Part shown: one piece after another, positions 1 to 8,682 of the stretch
How positions within the stretch are numbered: the stretch's first letter is position 1
Layout: each line of letters begins with the position of its first letter
Assembly: GCF_003367245.1 (NCBI RefSeq)
Contig: NZ_QRGR01000003.1
Location: forward strand, 186,001-250,000
Length of the DNA: 64,000 bases
Reading direction: 5' to 3'
Source of the DNA: Pontibacter diazotrophicus
Lineage (GTDB): Bacteria > Bacteroidota > Bacteroidia > Cytophagales > Hymenobacteraceae
The notes under the pieces: model-generated
Databases searched by the model: none
Seen by the model: the letters and a program-made list of their open reading frames with translations, nothing else
Told to the model about the DNA's origin: nothing
Made by a program: the position numbers and the translations under genes

Positions 1-329
1 TACACCGCCTGGATTTTGGCTTTCTGTGGCAGCTTCGCGTTAAAAGCCTGGAATACTTCCAGTATCTGAATCGCTAACTCCCTTGTCGGCACCAGAATCA
101 GGACATTTACATACCTGTTATTCACCGGCTTGTTCCCCTGGAACATCTCCAGAATAGGCAAAGCAAAGCCAGCAGTTTTACCAGAGCCGGTTTGCGCTAT
201 GCCCAGCACATCTCTTCCTTTTAGTATGGCTGGTATTGCTTCTTTTTGTACCGGATAAGGCTGTGTGTACTGCTGCTCGTCTACGGCTTTTAACAAAGGC
301 GCCGATAAGCCTAAAGATGAAAATGACAT
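1..329 (-). CDS. DEAD-box RNA helicase, N-terminal part (RhlE-like), cut by window edge
   Basis: This is the first 109 or so codons of an ATP-dependent RNA helicase; the rest lies beyond base 1. Translation of the minus strand from the ATG at 327-329 begins MSFSSLGLSAPLLKAV. It then shows the Q motif (YPVQKEAIP), the Walker A/motif I (AQTGSGKT) and motif Ia (PTRELA) in the normal order and spacing. These helicases unwind short RNA duplexes in ribosome assembly, mRNA turnover or cold adaptation. The short N-terminus that starts almost at the Q motif resembles the RhlE group, but the DEAD box and C-terminal extension that would settle the subfamily are outside the window. Confidence 0.9.
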   Translation of the reverse strand, partial: MSFSSLGLSAPLLKAVDEQQYTQPYPVQKEAIPAILKGRDVLGIAQTGSGKTAGFALPILEMFQGNKPVNNRYVNVLILVPTRELAIQILEVFQAFNAKLPQKAKIQAV

Positions 330-492
330 AGTATGCCTGAATTTATGTGGTAAAGCTAATGCTTGTGTTTACAAAGATAGGGCTTATAATGTTCTTAGGA
401 GCTGGGCGTGGTAGCCCAAACCCAAGCTCTCTATCCTGCATAGTTTTTTGTGCCCTTAAGTCCCCCCTACTGTAAATACACCAATCTATCAC

Positions 493-2181
493 TCAAAAAC
501 CAGCGGCGGCATCATCTCCCCTTGGGTCAGCACCTCCTTCCATTCTTCCATCAGGCAGCACCAGGATTCCGGCGGCTCTTCCTATTCCTCTCGGATTGGG
601 TGCTATCTTGTGCCCCTTTAACCAAAGTTGCAGCCCTGTACCGGGTCCCAGGGCACCCAATTCCGATAGCACCCAATCCGGCTCCCACTGGTGATGAAAC
701 CTGCCCGCATTTACGGCTCCCTGCATCGGTAAATCGTGCGCTATCACATTTAATATAATTTGATATACTGTGGTGATAATGGTGGAACCACCCATGCTGC
801 CCACTACCATATACAGGTCTCCATCCTTTTCCAGTATAGTCGGCGTCATGGAGCTTAGCATGCGCTTGCCTGGTGCAATGGCATTGGCTTCTCCTCCGAT
901 TAATCCGTAGGTGTTGGGGTAACCGGGCTTTGCACTGAAGTCATCCATCTCATTATTCAGCAGAAAGCCAGCACCATCCACAAACACCAGCGCACCGAAA
1001 TTAGTATTTAAGGTAGTGGTCACGGATATTGCATTTCCCATCGGGTCCACAATGGAGTAGTGCGTGGTCTGGGCACCTTCGTAAGCAGCTGGCTTCCCGG
1101 CATATACCTCTTCGCTGTCTGTGTCACTATCCATCGAAAAATCACGCATCCGTCTCTTAATATAAGCCTCCTCCAGCAGGCCCTCTACCGGCACATCAAT
1201 AAAGTCTGGGTCTCCCAGGTGCTTTGCCCGGTCAGCATACACTCGTTTCTCAGCCTCTATCATAAAATGAGCGGTTTCAGTCGTTTTTATGCCCCACTCA
1301 TCGACTGGATAATCCTCTGAAATAGTTAAAAGCTGTATCAGTGCAATTCCACCGCTGGAGGGCGGTGGCATAGAAATAACATTGTGTTCACCGACTTTGG
1401 CTGTAAGCGGCTCCCGCCAGATGGCGCGGTAATTTGCCAGGTCTTCTTTGCTGATAATGCCTCCTCCCCTTTTCATCTCGTCCACTATATACTGCGCCGT
1501 GGCACCCTCGTAGAACCCGGCCCTGCCCTGGTCTCTTATCCTTGCAAGGGTTTTGGCTAAGTCTGGTATCCGGAGGGTATCCCCTTCCTCCCAATTGTCT
1601 TTCAGAATAAACTCCGGTCGGCGGGTGCTGTATGTGATAAAATCATCCTGATTCTCATTCAGCTTTTCTGCTTCCTTTGCTGTCAGCGGAAAGCCGTTGG
1701 CAGCCAACAGCACTGCCGGCTGCACCAGTTCTTCCCAGGGCATGGTACCGTACTTTTCGTGCAGCTGCACCATGCCGTCTACTGTGCCGGGCACACCTGC
1801 TGCCAAATGGCCTTTTACACTTAAGTCCTCTATCACTTCTCCCTCCTCATTCAGGTACATATCCCGGTGAGCGTCTCCAGGTGCTTCTTCACGATAATCC
1901 AGTGCATCGACGCTGCCGTCCTGCTGGCGTAAAACAAGAAAGCCACCGCCACCTATGTTTCCTGCATCAGGGTATACCACGGCAAGAGCAAACTGCACCG
2001 CAATGGCGGCATCCACAGCATTGCCCCCACGCAGCATAATTTCATTCCCCACCGACGAGGCAAGCGGATGCGCCGACACCACCATCGCCTTATCTGTGAT
2101 GAGACCCACTTCATCTAAGCTTCTGTTCTGGCACCCTGCTGTAATAATGAGAAGAAAGGGAATGAGTAATTTTTTGATCAT
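493..2181 (-). CDS. ggt: Gamma-glutamyltransferase (lipoprotein type)
   Basis: A 562-residue gamma-glutamyltransferase/glutathione hydrolase, an Ntn-hydrolase that cleaves the gamma-glutamyl bond of glutathione and transfers it to water or amino acids. The N-terminus has a lipoprotein signal ending in a lipobox (ITAGC), so the enzyme is probably anchored in the periplasm or outer membrane. The autoprocessing site is the TTHYSIVD motif near residue 370, whose first Thr should become the nucleophile of the small subunit. Substrate-pocket glycines are seen in SSGGIAL and GSMGGST. Length is normal for the family. It stands alone, with the helicase about 160 bases downstream and no shared operon evident. 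Confidence 0.93.
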   Translation of the reverse strand: MIKKLLIPFLLIITAGCQNRSLDEVGLITDKAMVVSAHPLASSVGNEIMLRGGNAVDAAIAVQFALAVVYPDAGNIGGGGFLVLRQQDGSVDALDYREEAPGDAHRDMYLNEEGEVIEDLSVKGHLAAGVPGTVDGMVQLHEKYGTMPWEELVQPAVLLAANGFPLTAKEAEKLNENQDDFITYSTRRPEFILKDNWEEGDTLRIPDLAKTLARIRDQGRAGFYEGATAQYIVDEMKRGGGIISKEDLANYRAIWREPLTAKVGEHNVISMPPPSSGGIALIQLLTISEDYPVDEWGIKTTETAHFMIEAEKRVYADRAKHLGDPDFIDVPVEGLLEEAYIKRRMRDFSMDSDTDSEEVYAGKPAAYEGAQTTHYSIVDPMGNAISVTTTLNTNFGALVFVDGAGFLLNNEMDDFSAKPGYPNTYGLIGGEANAIAPGKRMLSSMTPTILEKDGDLYMVVGSMGGSTIITTVYQIILNVIAHDLPMQGAVNAGRFHHQWEPDWVLSELGALGPGTGLQLWLKGHKIAPNPRGIGRAAGILVLPDGRMEGGADPRGDDAAAGF

Positions 2182-2508
2182 AGAAAATGCTTGCTTTGTT
2201 AATATGGCTTACGCAGCGCCACCCTTAACAAGTTTTGTTGAAAGAAAATGTGCCAGAAGCAATAAGGTGACAAGGAGAGGCTGCCTGGGTGAAAGAACGC
2301 ACGGGAATGACTTCGTATCTGATGTTGCAGAAGCGAATGTAGAGCTGAGACAGCGGGGAAGTAAAATTGAATATCTCCCTTGAAAAATAATTCCGTCTAG
2401 CACCTATAGGTAGCTAGACGGAACCTTTGAAGGAAAGCCATAGGATGCAATGTAAACCTGTCATCAGGCAGGCTGCACAGCAAAAGTCAGGTAGAGCTAC
2501 ATTGAAGA
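2182..2508. other. Intergenic region between ggt and the ankyrin gene
   Basis: About 330 bases lie between the 3' end of the ankyrin gene and the start of ggt, both transcribed leftward. It contains the terminator hairpin at 2391-2423 and must hold the ggt promoter. No clear TAnnTTTG box was found. Short open frames here have no protein-like features. Confidence 0.5.
2388..2423 (-). terminator. Rho-independent terminator after the ankyrin gene
   Basis: Perfect 11-bp arms at 2391-2401 (ttccgtctagc) and 2413-2423 enclose an 11-base loop. On the minus strand the hairpin is followed by a T-rich run (aattattttt), which fits termination of leftward transcription about 85 bases past the ankyrin stop codon. 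Confidence 0.65.
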
Positions 2509-3006
2509 TTAGCCCTCTCCGTGCACACGGAAAAGCTCCAAAGCTTCATCATTACCCTGCTGGTAGGCAAGATCAATTGCTGACAGACCACGGACATCCT
2601 GGATTTTTGTATCTGCACCTGCTTCTAGCAAAAGCTTCACCAGCTGGTTTCTGCCGAATAAAGTTGCAAACATCAGTGCTGTACCTCCGTTCCCGTTCTG
2701 TAGATTAAGGTCAGCTCCATTGTCTATTAGAAGCGTGGCTACCTCCGGATAGCCTTTAAAGCTAACTCCCATCAGGGCGGTATTGCCTGTTACATCCTGC
2801 GCATTGGGATCAGCCTTAGCTCCTAATAATACTTTGGTTGCCTCTACATGCCCATCGTAGGCGGCTAATATCAATGGTGTGAAGCCTTTGGCGTTCTGAA
2901 CATTGATATCGACTCCTTCTTCTATCAGTTGATTCAGATAATCAACATCCCCTTTGCGGGCAGCATCAAAAAGAAGGTCTTGCTGGTTGGTGGAGTGAAA
3001 TGTCAT
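2509..3006 (-). CDS. Ankyrin repeat protein
   Basis: A 165-residue protein made almost wholly of ankyrin repeats. About four 33-residue units run from residue 15 to the end, recognisable by G-[FN]-T-[AP]-L blocks (GFTPLILAA, GNTALMGVS, GGTALMFAT) and LLxxGAD turns. There is no signal peptide, so it should be cytoplasmic. Ankyrin repeats mediate protein-protein binding; no partner is indicated by the neighbours. Small bacterial ankyrin proteins like this often sit next to catalase genes, but none is present here. The first repeat is capped by QQDLLFDAARKGD, a typical N-cap. Fold is confident, function unknown. Confidence 0.85.
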   Translation of the reverse strand: MTFHSTNQQDLLFDAARKGDVDYLNQLIEEGVDINVQNAKGFTPLILAAYDGHVEATKVLLGAKADPNAQDVTGNTALMGVSFKGYPEVATLLIDNGADLNLQNGNGGTALMFATLFGRNQLVKLLLEAGADTKIQDVRGLSAIDLAYQQGNDEALELFRVHGEG

Positions 3007-3377
3007 ATAGCGTTTTTATTATGTTACGGAGATTTTACCGATGGGTACGGTAAAATAGCATAAATGGCTGTTCATTTCTGCTAAACTAAACCTACGTGGT
3101 GAAATATGAGTTTATTTTACTGAGGAAAAGCGCTATCACGTCCTATAATCGAAGAATTTCGTAGTAAAGCAAGATTTAGAGCATGCACTCACTTACATGA
3201 ACTAGCTTTCTCTTTAAAAAAAAATTAAATTGCCTTATATGATCCTCTGGCTGCCTTGATGATGGCATGTCCATGCCTTTATCTCCCTTTCTAAGTTTCA
3301 GCTAATACTGGAAAAGGCCACCTGCCAATACTTGAAAGGCTTTGCCAGAATGAATTTTTAGATACAGTACTATTAAA
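3007..3377. other. Divergent intergenic region (ankyrin gene / tolC-like)
   Basis: About 370 AT-rich bases separate the leftward ankyrin gene from the rightward tolC-like gene, so both promoters should be here. No convincing TAnnTTTG/TTG pair, repeat or RNA gene was recognised. Confidence 0.4.
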
Positions 3378-4862
3378 ATGAATAAAGTTTTCTACCCTTT
3401 TCTGCAACTGCTCATATTTATAGCTGCCATTTTTCCGGTTAAGGCTCAGGATGCTCCCTTTACCCGTACACTAACACTTGCTGATGCCGTACAACTGGCA
3501 AAGGAAAATTCCCCACGCTACCGCAGTGCCTCCGTGCGGTACGAAAACCGGCAATGGCAGTATAAGACTTTTCGCTCTAATTTCTATCCGCAGTTGAACC
3601 TGAGTGGGGTTTTACCAGAATATAACAGAACTATTGATCCGCGAATAACCGACACAGGAAGCCTCATTTTTATTAACACCCATAATGCCAACTCCTTTCT
3701 TCAGCTTTCCCTTGGCCAGGAGATATGGCCTACCGGCGGTTATATCTCTATCAACACGCAGCTAAAGCGGCTCGATGACTTCCAGGCAGAATCAAACCAG
3801 ACAAGGTACTCTTCCATCCCAGCCACCATTACGCTCAGACAGCCAATCTTTGGGTTTAATAACCGTGCATGGGACAGAAAGATTGCTCCGCTCCGGTTTG
3901 AAGAGGCTAAACGGGACTTCTGGGAAGAAATGGAAGATATTTCCAGCGCCACCACTGACCATTTTTTTAACCTCCTGCTAAGCCAGATAAGTTTACAAAT
4001 AACCGAGAAAAATGTCGCCAACAATGATACCCTTTACAAAATAGCGGAAGTTCGGTATGAGGAAGATGAAATTCAGGAGGATGAACTGTTGCAGATGGAA
4101 TTGACGCTTCTGAACTCTTTACAAAATCTGGAACAGGCAATACTGGATGTAGAGGCAAATACACTAAGGCTAAAAGTGTTTCTAGGCATTACCGATAATT
4201 ACCCCATCACTTTGATTCCACCTGATGCAACTCCTGAATTTGAAGTAGATGAAGAAATCGCTCTGGAGCAGGCTCATAAAAACCGCCAGGTAATAATTGG
4301 CTATAAAAGAGAAATACTGGAGGCAGAGAGGCGTGTAGCACAGGCCAAGGGAGAAACTGGTTTCACAGCCGACCTTTTTGCTTCGTTCGGGCTTACCCAG
4401 CAGGCACTGGAGTTTCAGGAAGTGTATAAGGAGCCTGCCCCGCAACAGCGTGTACGGATTGGCTTTAATATGCCAGTCATGGACTGGGGCCGGACAGCCT
4501 CCAGGCTAGGGACTGCCACAGCAAATGAAACACTGGTGAAAGAGAACGTGGAACAACAGCGGGTAAACTTCGACCAGGAGATTTACCTCAATGTTAAACG
4601 TTTCCGGGTGCTTCGAAAGCAAATGGCAGGAGCAAAACGTGCCAATGAAATTGCTGAGAAACGCTACAACCTTACAAGGGCCCGCTACCTAAAAGGACAA
4701 CTGAGCCTGTTGGATTTGAATGTTGCCACTGAAGAGAGAGATAAGGCCACCCGCAGCTATATCAGCTCCCTTGAAAGCTTCTGGTCCGCTTATTACAGAA
4801 TACGCCGCCTTACCTTATATGATTTTGAGCGTAATGAGTCTTTGCTTGCCGAAATTCAATAA
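3378..4862 (+). CDS. TolC-family outer membrane efflux protein
   Basis: A 494-residue outer membrane factor. It starts with a clear Sec signal peptide (residues 1-23, cleavage after VKA) and then shows the duplicated TolC pattern: LADAVQLAKENSPRYRSA near residue 35 and long coiled-coil helices ending in KRYNLTRARYLKGQLSLLDLNVATEERDKA near residues 425-455. Such proteins form trimeric beta-barrels with periplasmic alpha-tunnels that export drugs, metals or proteins together with an inner-membrane pump and adaptor. No pump or membrane-fusion gene is adjacent, so it is an orphan here and its partner must be elsewhere. Transcription is monocistronic, as a strong terminator follows within 80 bases. 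Confidence 0.9.
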   Translation: MNKVFYPFLQLLIFIAAIFPVKAQDAPFTRTLTLADAVQLAKENSPRYRSASVRYENRQWQYKTFRSNFYPQLNLSGVLPEYNRTIDPRITDTGSLIFINTHNANSFLQLSLGQEIWPTGGYISINTQLKRLDDFQAESNQTRYSSIPATITLRQPIFGFNNRAWDRKIAPLRFEEAKRDFWEEMEDISSATTDHFFNLLLSQISLQITEKNVANNDTLYKIAEVRYEEDEIQEDELLQMELTLLNSLQNLEQAILDVEANTLRLKVFLGITDNYPITLIPPDATPEFEVDEEIALEQAHKNRQVIIGYKREILEAERRVAQAKGETGFTADLFASFGLTQQALEFQEVYKEPAPQQRVRIGFNMPVMDWGRTASRLGTATANETLVKENVEQQRVNFDQEIYLNVKRFRVLRKQMAGAKRANEIAEKRYNLTRARYLKGQLSLLDLNVATEERDKATRSYISSLESFWSAYYRIRRLTLYDFERNESLLAEIQ

Positions 4863-4937
4863 TTGAAACAGGCAGGTGAAAAATTACAGATGGCATAATA
4901 GCATCTTCGGTGGAAAATAATCCTTAATAAAAGCTCA

Positions 4938-4975
4938 AACCTCCCGCAGGATTTATTCCTGCGGGAGGTTTTTGT
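4938..4975 (+). terminator. Rho-independent terminator after the tolC-like gene
   Basis: Perfect 13-bp GC-rich arms (aacctcccgcagg at 4938-4950 and its complement at 4958-4970) with a 7-base loop (atttatt), followed by ttttg. The A residues before the left arm mean it may also stop leftward transcription from the GH3 gene side. Confidence 0.9.
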
Positions 4976-5074
4976 TAGGCACAAGCCTTCATTTTGATCA
5001 ATGACTCTCTTCCCAGCTCTCCAGATTGAAGCCTTGCTGTTTCCTGTACATAGATCAAACGAAAGGCTACTACA

Positions 5075-8000
5075 TTACCTCTTTACAGTTACAGGATTGC
5101 TTTTCGATTTTTCCAAGGCATCATATACCACCTGTAACACATTGGTCCGGGTATTTAGCTGACTAAGCTTAAGGTTTTCTCGAGTGGGGTGTACCCTGTT
5201 CGACAGGAATACATACACCAGGTCATTTACAGGATCTATCCAGGTATAGGTTCCCGTAAAGCCGGAATGCCCGAAGCTTTCTACCGGTGCACCCGGAGCT
5301 GCGTTACTATTCTGTGCGCCGGGTTTAGCCGGACGGTCGAAGCCAAGGGCGCGGTAGTTGCCAAAGTCGCAGAACTGGCACTTACTGAATTCACTGACCG
5401 TGTTACCCGCTATGTACTGCTTCCCGGCATACTCTCCGTCGTTGAGGTACAGTTGCATCAGCTTCGCCACATCATTGGCGTTGCCAAACAAACCGGCATG
5501 CCCACTGATACCGCCCAGCATAGCAGCCCCCTCATCGTGCACGGTGCCGTGCAGCAGTTGCTTCCGGAAGTGTGGCTCATACTCTGTTGGCACAATGCGG
5601 GAGGCAGGGTACTTTTTGTAAGGGTTGAAAGTTAACGTGGTGGCACCTAATGGCTCATAAATACTCTCCTTCAGGTAAGACTCAAAGTCCTGGCCCGTAA
5701 TATTCTGCACCACCAGTGGCGCAAGTATAAAAGACAAATCACTGTACACATAGCCAGCCTGCTGGTTCATCGGAGACTCCATGATCTGCTCATATATCTT
5801 ATCGGTGTATTTGCGGTGCATGTACAGGTTCTCTGCCACTTTGATAGGGAAGCGGGCAGAGGAATCGGCTTTGAAGGTTCTCCATTTAAACTTCCCGCTT
5901 TTCCTCACAGTCTCTTTCCAGAACGGTATCCACGATTTTAGCCTTGCCTGGTGCGTAAGAATGTCTTTATAATTCAGGTTTTCCTTGTTGGACCCTACTG
6001 CCATCGGCAAATACGTGCCGAGTGTTTTGTTCGGGTCGAACTTTCCTTCCCCTTTGAGCTTCATAAGGGCCGCCAGAGAAGTGCTGACTTTTGTAACCGA
6101 TGCCAGGTCGTAAAGGTCGTTGATATGCACCGGCACCTCGTTGTCGTAGGTATGGTACCCGAAGGCTTTCTGATAGATAACCTTGCCGTTCTTAGCCACC
6201 AATACCTGCGCACCCGGCGTGGCTTTTTCCTGCATGGCCTGGGCCACCAGCGAGTCTATGCCAGCCAAATCCTGTGTCTTTATCCCTACTGCTTCCGGCA
6301 CACTGTACGCTAACCGAAGGCCTCCCTCCGTTTTCAAGCCGTCTCCCAACCTGAATGCATTCGAAACAGTAACCGGCAAACTTCCCTTTGCGCCGATGCC
6401 ACCAAAAATCATCTGTGCTGCCAGGTCCTGTGTCAGGGGCGTCTCCTGATAGGCCGTCAGCACAGCATCGGCATTTTCGATGCTTTCGAATTTAGCAAGG
6501 CTATACACATTACCGAATACACTCACAATGGTAAGCTTCGACCGGATAAGGTCTTTCAGGAACAGGTTCATTTCGGCGGTGATGCCGAAATTAGCGCTGC
6601 CGGCTTTCAGCTGCAGCTTATGAACGCCAGCTATAACCAGGTTATACTCCTGCAACTTCTCTTTCAGTTGTTGTAACTCAGCAATGGTACTGTTGGCCGG
6701 CAAGAAGAAGGTATCTACCTGCATATACCGGGACAGACCATGCTGGAAGTCTGTCTCCTGCGTTGTGCCTATAGCTAATGCGGCTATCCGCAGCGTGTCC
6801 AGGCCCTGGATTGGCAGGATATTACTTTTGTTACGTAGCAGGGTGAGTGAAGCTTCTGTGAGTTGATGATTGAGGTAAAGGGCATGTGGGTTGTTCAGGT
6901 CCTCAATAAGATGTTCGGTTTCGATAGGTTGCCATTTGTCCAGGCCCACCCATTGCTTGGCAGCCAGTACTTTCCTGCAACGGGCATCAACCTCTTCCTG
7001 TGTAATTTCATTGTTCAGTATCGCTTTCTTCACCTCCTGAATCGTCATCTTCACATCCATCGAGTTCAGGAGCATGTCGTTGCCAGCCAGCAAAGCTTTT
7101 ACGTCTACCACACCCGGCTCATAATATTTGGCCACCCCCTGCATGTTCAAAGCATCCGTGAAAATCAGGCCTTTATACCCCAACTCTTCTTTTAATAGTT
7201 CACTGACAATAGGCTTTGAGAGTGTGGAGGCAAGATTGGGCGTATTGTCCAGCACAGGGATGTTCATGTGGGCTACCATCACGCTTCCCAACCCATTTTG
7301 CATAAGCTCCCTGAAAGGGTATAACTCTACTGAGTCCAGGCGTATGCGCGAGAAATTTATCAGGGGCAGCCCATAGTGCGAATCCACATTGGTATCGCCA
7401 TGGCCGGGAAAGTGCTTGGCACTGGCCAGTACGTGCTGATCCTGCATACCGCTCATATATGCCAATGACTTTCGCGTAACATTATACTTATCCTCCCCGA
7501 AGGAGCGGAAGCCGATAACAGGGTTGTTAGCGTTGTTGTTAATGTCTACGGTTGGGGCGAAGTTCACATGAATGCCCAGTCGCTTACACTGGCGGGCAAT
7601 CTCTGCTCCCATTTCATAAATCAGTTGCTCATCCTCTATCCCACCTATCGACATCTGGTATGGAAAACGCACAGTGCTGTCGAGGCGCATTGCCAGCCCC
7701 CATTCCGCATCGATGGTCACCATCAGGGGCACTTTGCTTTCGCTTTGGTAGCGGTTGGTCATCTTGGCCTGCCGCACCGGGCCTCCCTGGAAGAAGATCA
7801 CCCCTCCCACTTTATAGGTCCTGATGAGGTTGCTGATGGAGTCGATGTGCGCCTGATCTCTGTTGGAGTACACCGGAATCATAATCAACTGCGCGATGCG
7901 TTCTTCAGGCGTCAGGGTTGCAAAAACGGAATCTACCCACGCTTGCTTTGCATTCAGAAAAGCGGGGTCTTTGTCAGGATTAAAAGAAGCAGTATCAGTT

Positions 8001-8113
8001 CTCTGGGCAGCAGGCTCCCGGAACTTACTGCGGGAGGTCTGCCCCTGCAGTCCGTATGTTCCAAACATCATTAGCATGATGAAAACAAGGCAAAAAGATG
8101 TATATTTTTTCAA
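5075..8113 (-). CDS. GH3 beta-N-acetylhexosaminidase fused to a serine beta-lactamase-like domain
   Basis: A large exported two-domain enzyme of about 1010 residues. The N-terminal half is a glycoside hydrolase family 3 (NagZ-like) barrel. It carries the hexosaminidase signature KHFPGHGDTNVDSH near residue 245, whose His/Asp dyad is the family acid/base, and the nucleophile segment FTDALNMQG. A GH3 C-terminal domain follows. The last third, from about residue 640, is a class C beta-lactamase/penicillin-binding-like serine hydrolase with an SVTK (SxxK) motif, YSDLS (YxN-like) and HSGFTG (HxG). Known fused enzymes of this type are in Bacteroidota and probably act on peptidoglycan fragments. I chose a TTG start at 8111-8113 because it begins a good signal peptide (KKYTSFCLVFIMLMMFG...). 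An upstream ATG at 8162-8164 would add 17 residues before it. Confidence 0.9.
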   Translation of the reverse strand: MKKYTSFCLVFIMLMMFGTYGLQGQTSRSKFREPAAQRTDTASFNPDKDPAFLNAKQAWVDSVFATLTPEERIAQLIMIPVYSNRDQAHIDSISNLIRTYKVGGVIFFQGGPVRQAKMTNRYQSESKVPLMVTIDAEWGLAMRLDSTVRFPYQMSIGGIEDEQLIYEMGAEIARQCKRLGIHVNFAPTVDINNNANNPVIGFRSFGEDKYNVTRKSLAYMSGMQDQHVLASAKHFPGHGDTNVDSHYGLPLINFSRIRLDSVELYPFRELMQNGLGSVMVAHMNIPVLDNTPNLASTLSKPIVSELLKEELGYKGLIFTDALNMQGVAKYYEPGVVDVKALLAGNDMLLNSMDVKMTIQEVKKAILNNEITQEEVDARCRKVLAAKQWVGLDKWQPIETEHLIEDLNNPHALYLNHQLTEASLTLLRNKSNILPIQGLDTLRIAALAIGTTQETDFQHGLSRYMQVDTFFLPANSTIAELQQLKEKLQEYNLVIAGVHKLQLKAGSANFGITAEMNLFLKDLIRSKLTIVSVFGNVYSLAKFESIENADAVLTAYQETPLTQDLAAQMIFGGIGAKGSLPVTVSNAFRLGDGLKTEGGLRLAYSVPEAVGIKTQDLAGIDSLVAQAMQEKATPGAQVLVAKNGKVIYQKAFGYHTYDNEVPVHINDLYDLASVTKVSTSLAALMKLKGEGKFDPNKTLGTYLPMAVGSNKENLNYKDILTHQARLKSWIPFWKETVRKSGKFKWRTFKADSSARFPIKVAENLYMHRKYTDKIYEQIMESPMNQQAGYVYSDLSFILAPLVVQNITGQDFESYLKESIYEPLGATTLTFNPYKKYPASRIVPTEYEPHFRKQLLHGTVHDEGAAMLGGISGHAGLFGNANDVAKLMQLYLNDGEYAGKQYIAGNTVSEFSKCQFCDFGNYRALGFDRPAKPGAQNSNAAPGAPVESFGHSGFTGTYTWIDPVNDLVYVFLSNRVHPTRENLKLSQLNTRTNVLQVVYDALEKSKSNPVTVKR

Positions 8114-8164
8114 GGTACTCAGGCAGATTGCAGGTTCGTGGAAAATCAGTGTATTCCCCCACAA

Positions 8165-8682
8165 GATAACCAGAATTGCTCACAAATGGTAGTTCGCAGG
8201 CAAAGCCTGGCAATAGGATTTCTTCAAAGTGATACCAAACCAGAAGAAGCAGTAAGAAACAAAAAGGGAGGAAATCTACAGCAATATAAGCTATAGAAAA
8301 AATTCATATACTTCACATTAAGCATATGATTATCACAATAGTATACTAACACCACAATAAGCTATCTAAAGATTTTAGCCAGAGAAAATATAGACACAAA
8401 AATCTATGAAAGCCAAACCAAACTATGGCGGCCAATCTTTTAAGTGCTTTCTGGAGCCGCCGCCTAAGCCACAACTTTTTAGACAGGCTTTATGATAGCT
8501 TATCTTACAAAAGGCCCGGAGGGAGGAGAAGTACATAAAAACAAGCCCTAAAGTACACCACAACCAGCGGGTGGGCTGTAAATCTTACTTAAACAGGCCC
8601 ACGCGAGCTGGAATGGTGGCAATTCGGCTTAAACTTTGAAAGAAGTATTGAATGAATATCTAATTGTTAAAAAAAAGAAAAT
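8165..8682. other. Intergenic region upstream of the GH3 fusion gene
   Basis: About 520 AT-rich bases between the patatin stop and the GH3 fusion gene start. It must contain the GH3 gene promoter. A 29-codon frame from 8406 has no recognisable features, and no repeat, RNA gene or convincing promoter box was seen. Confidence 0.4.
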
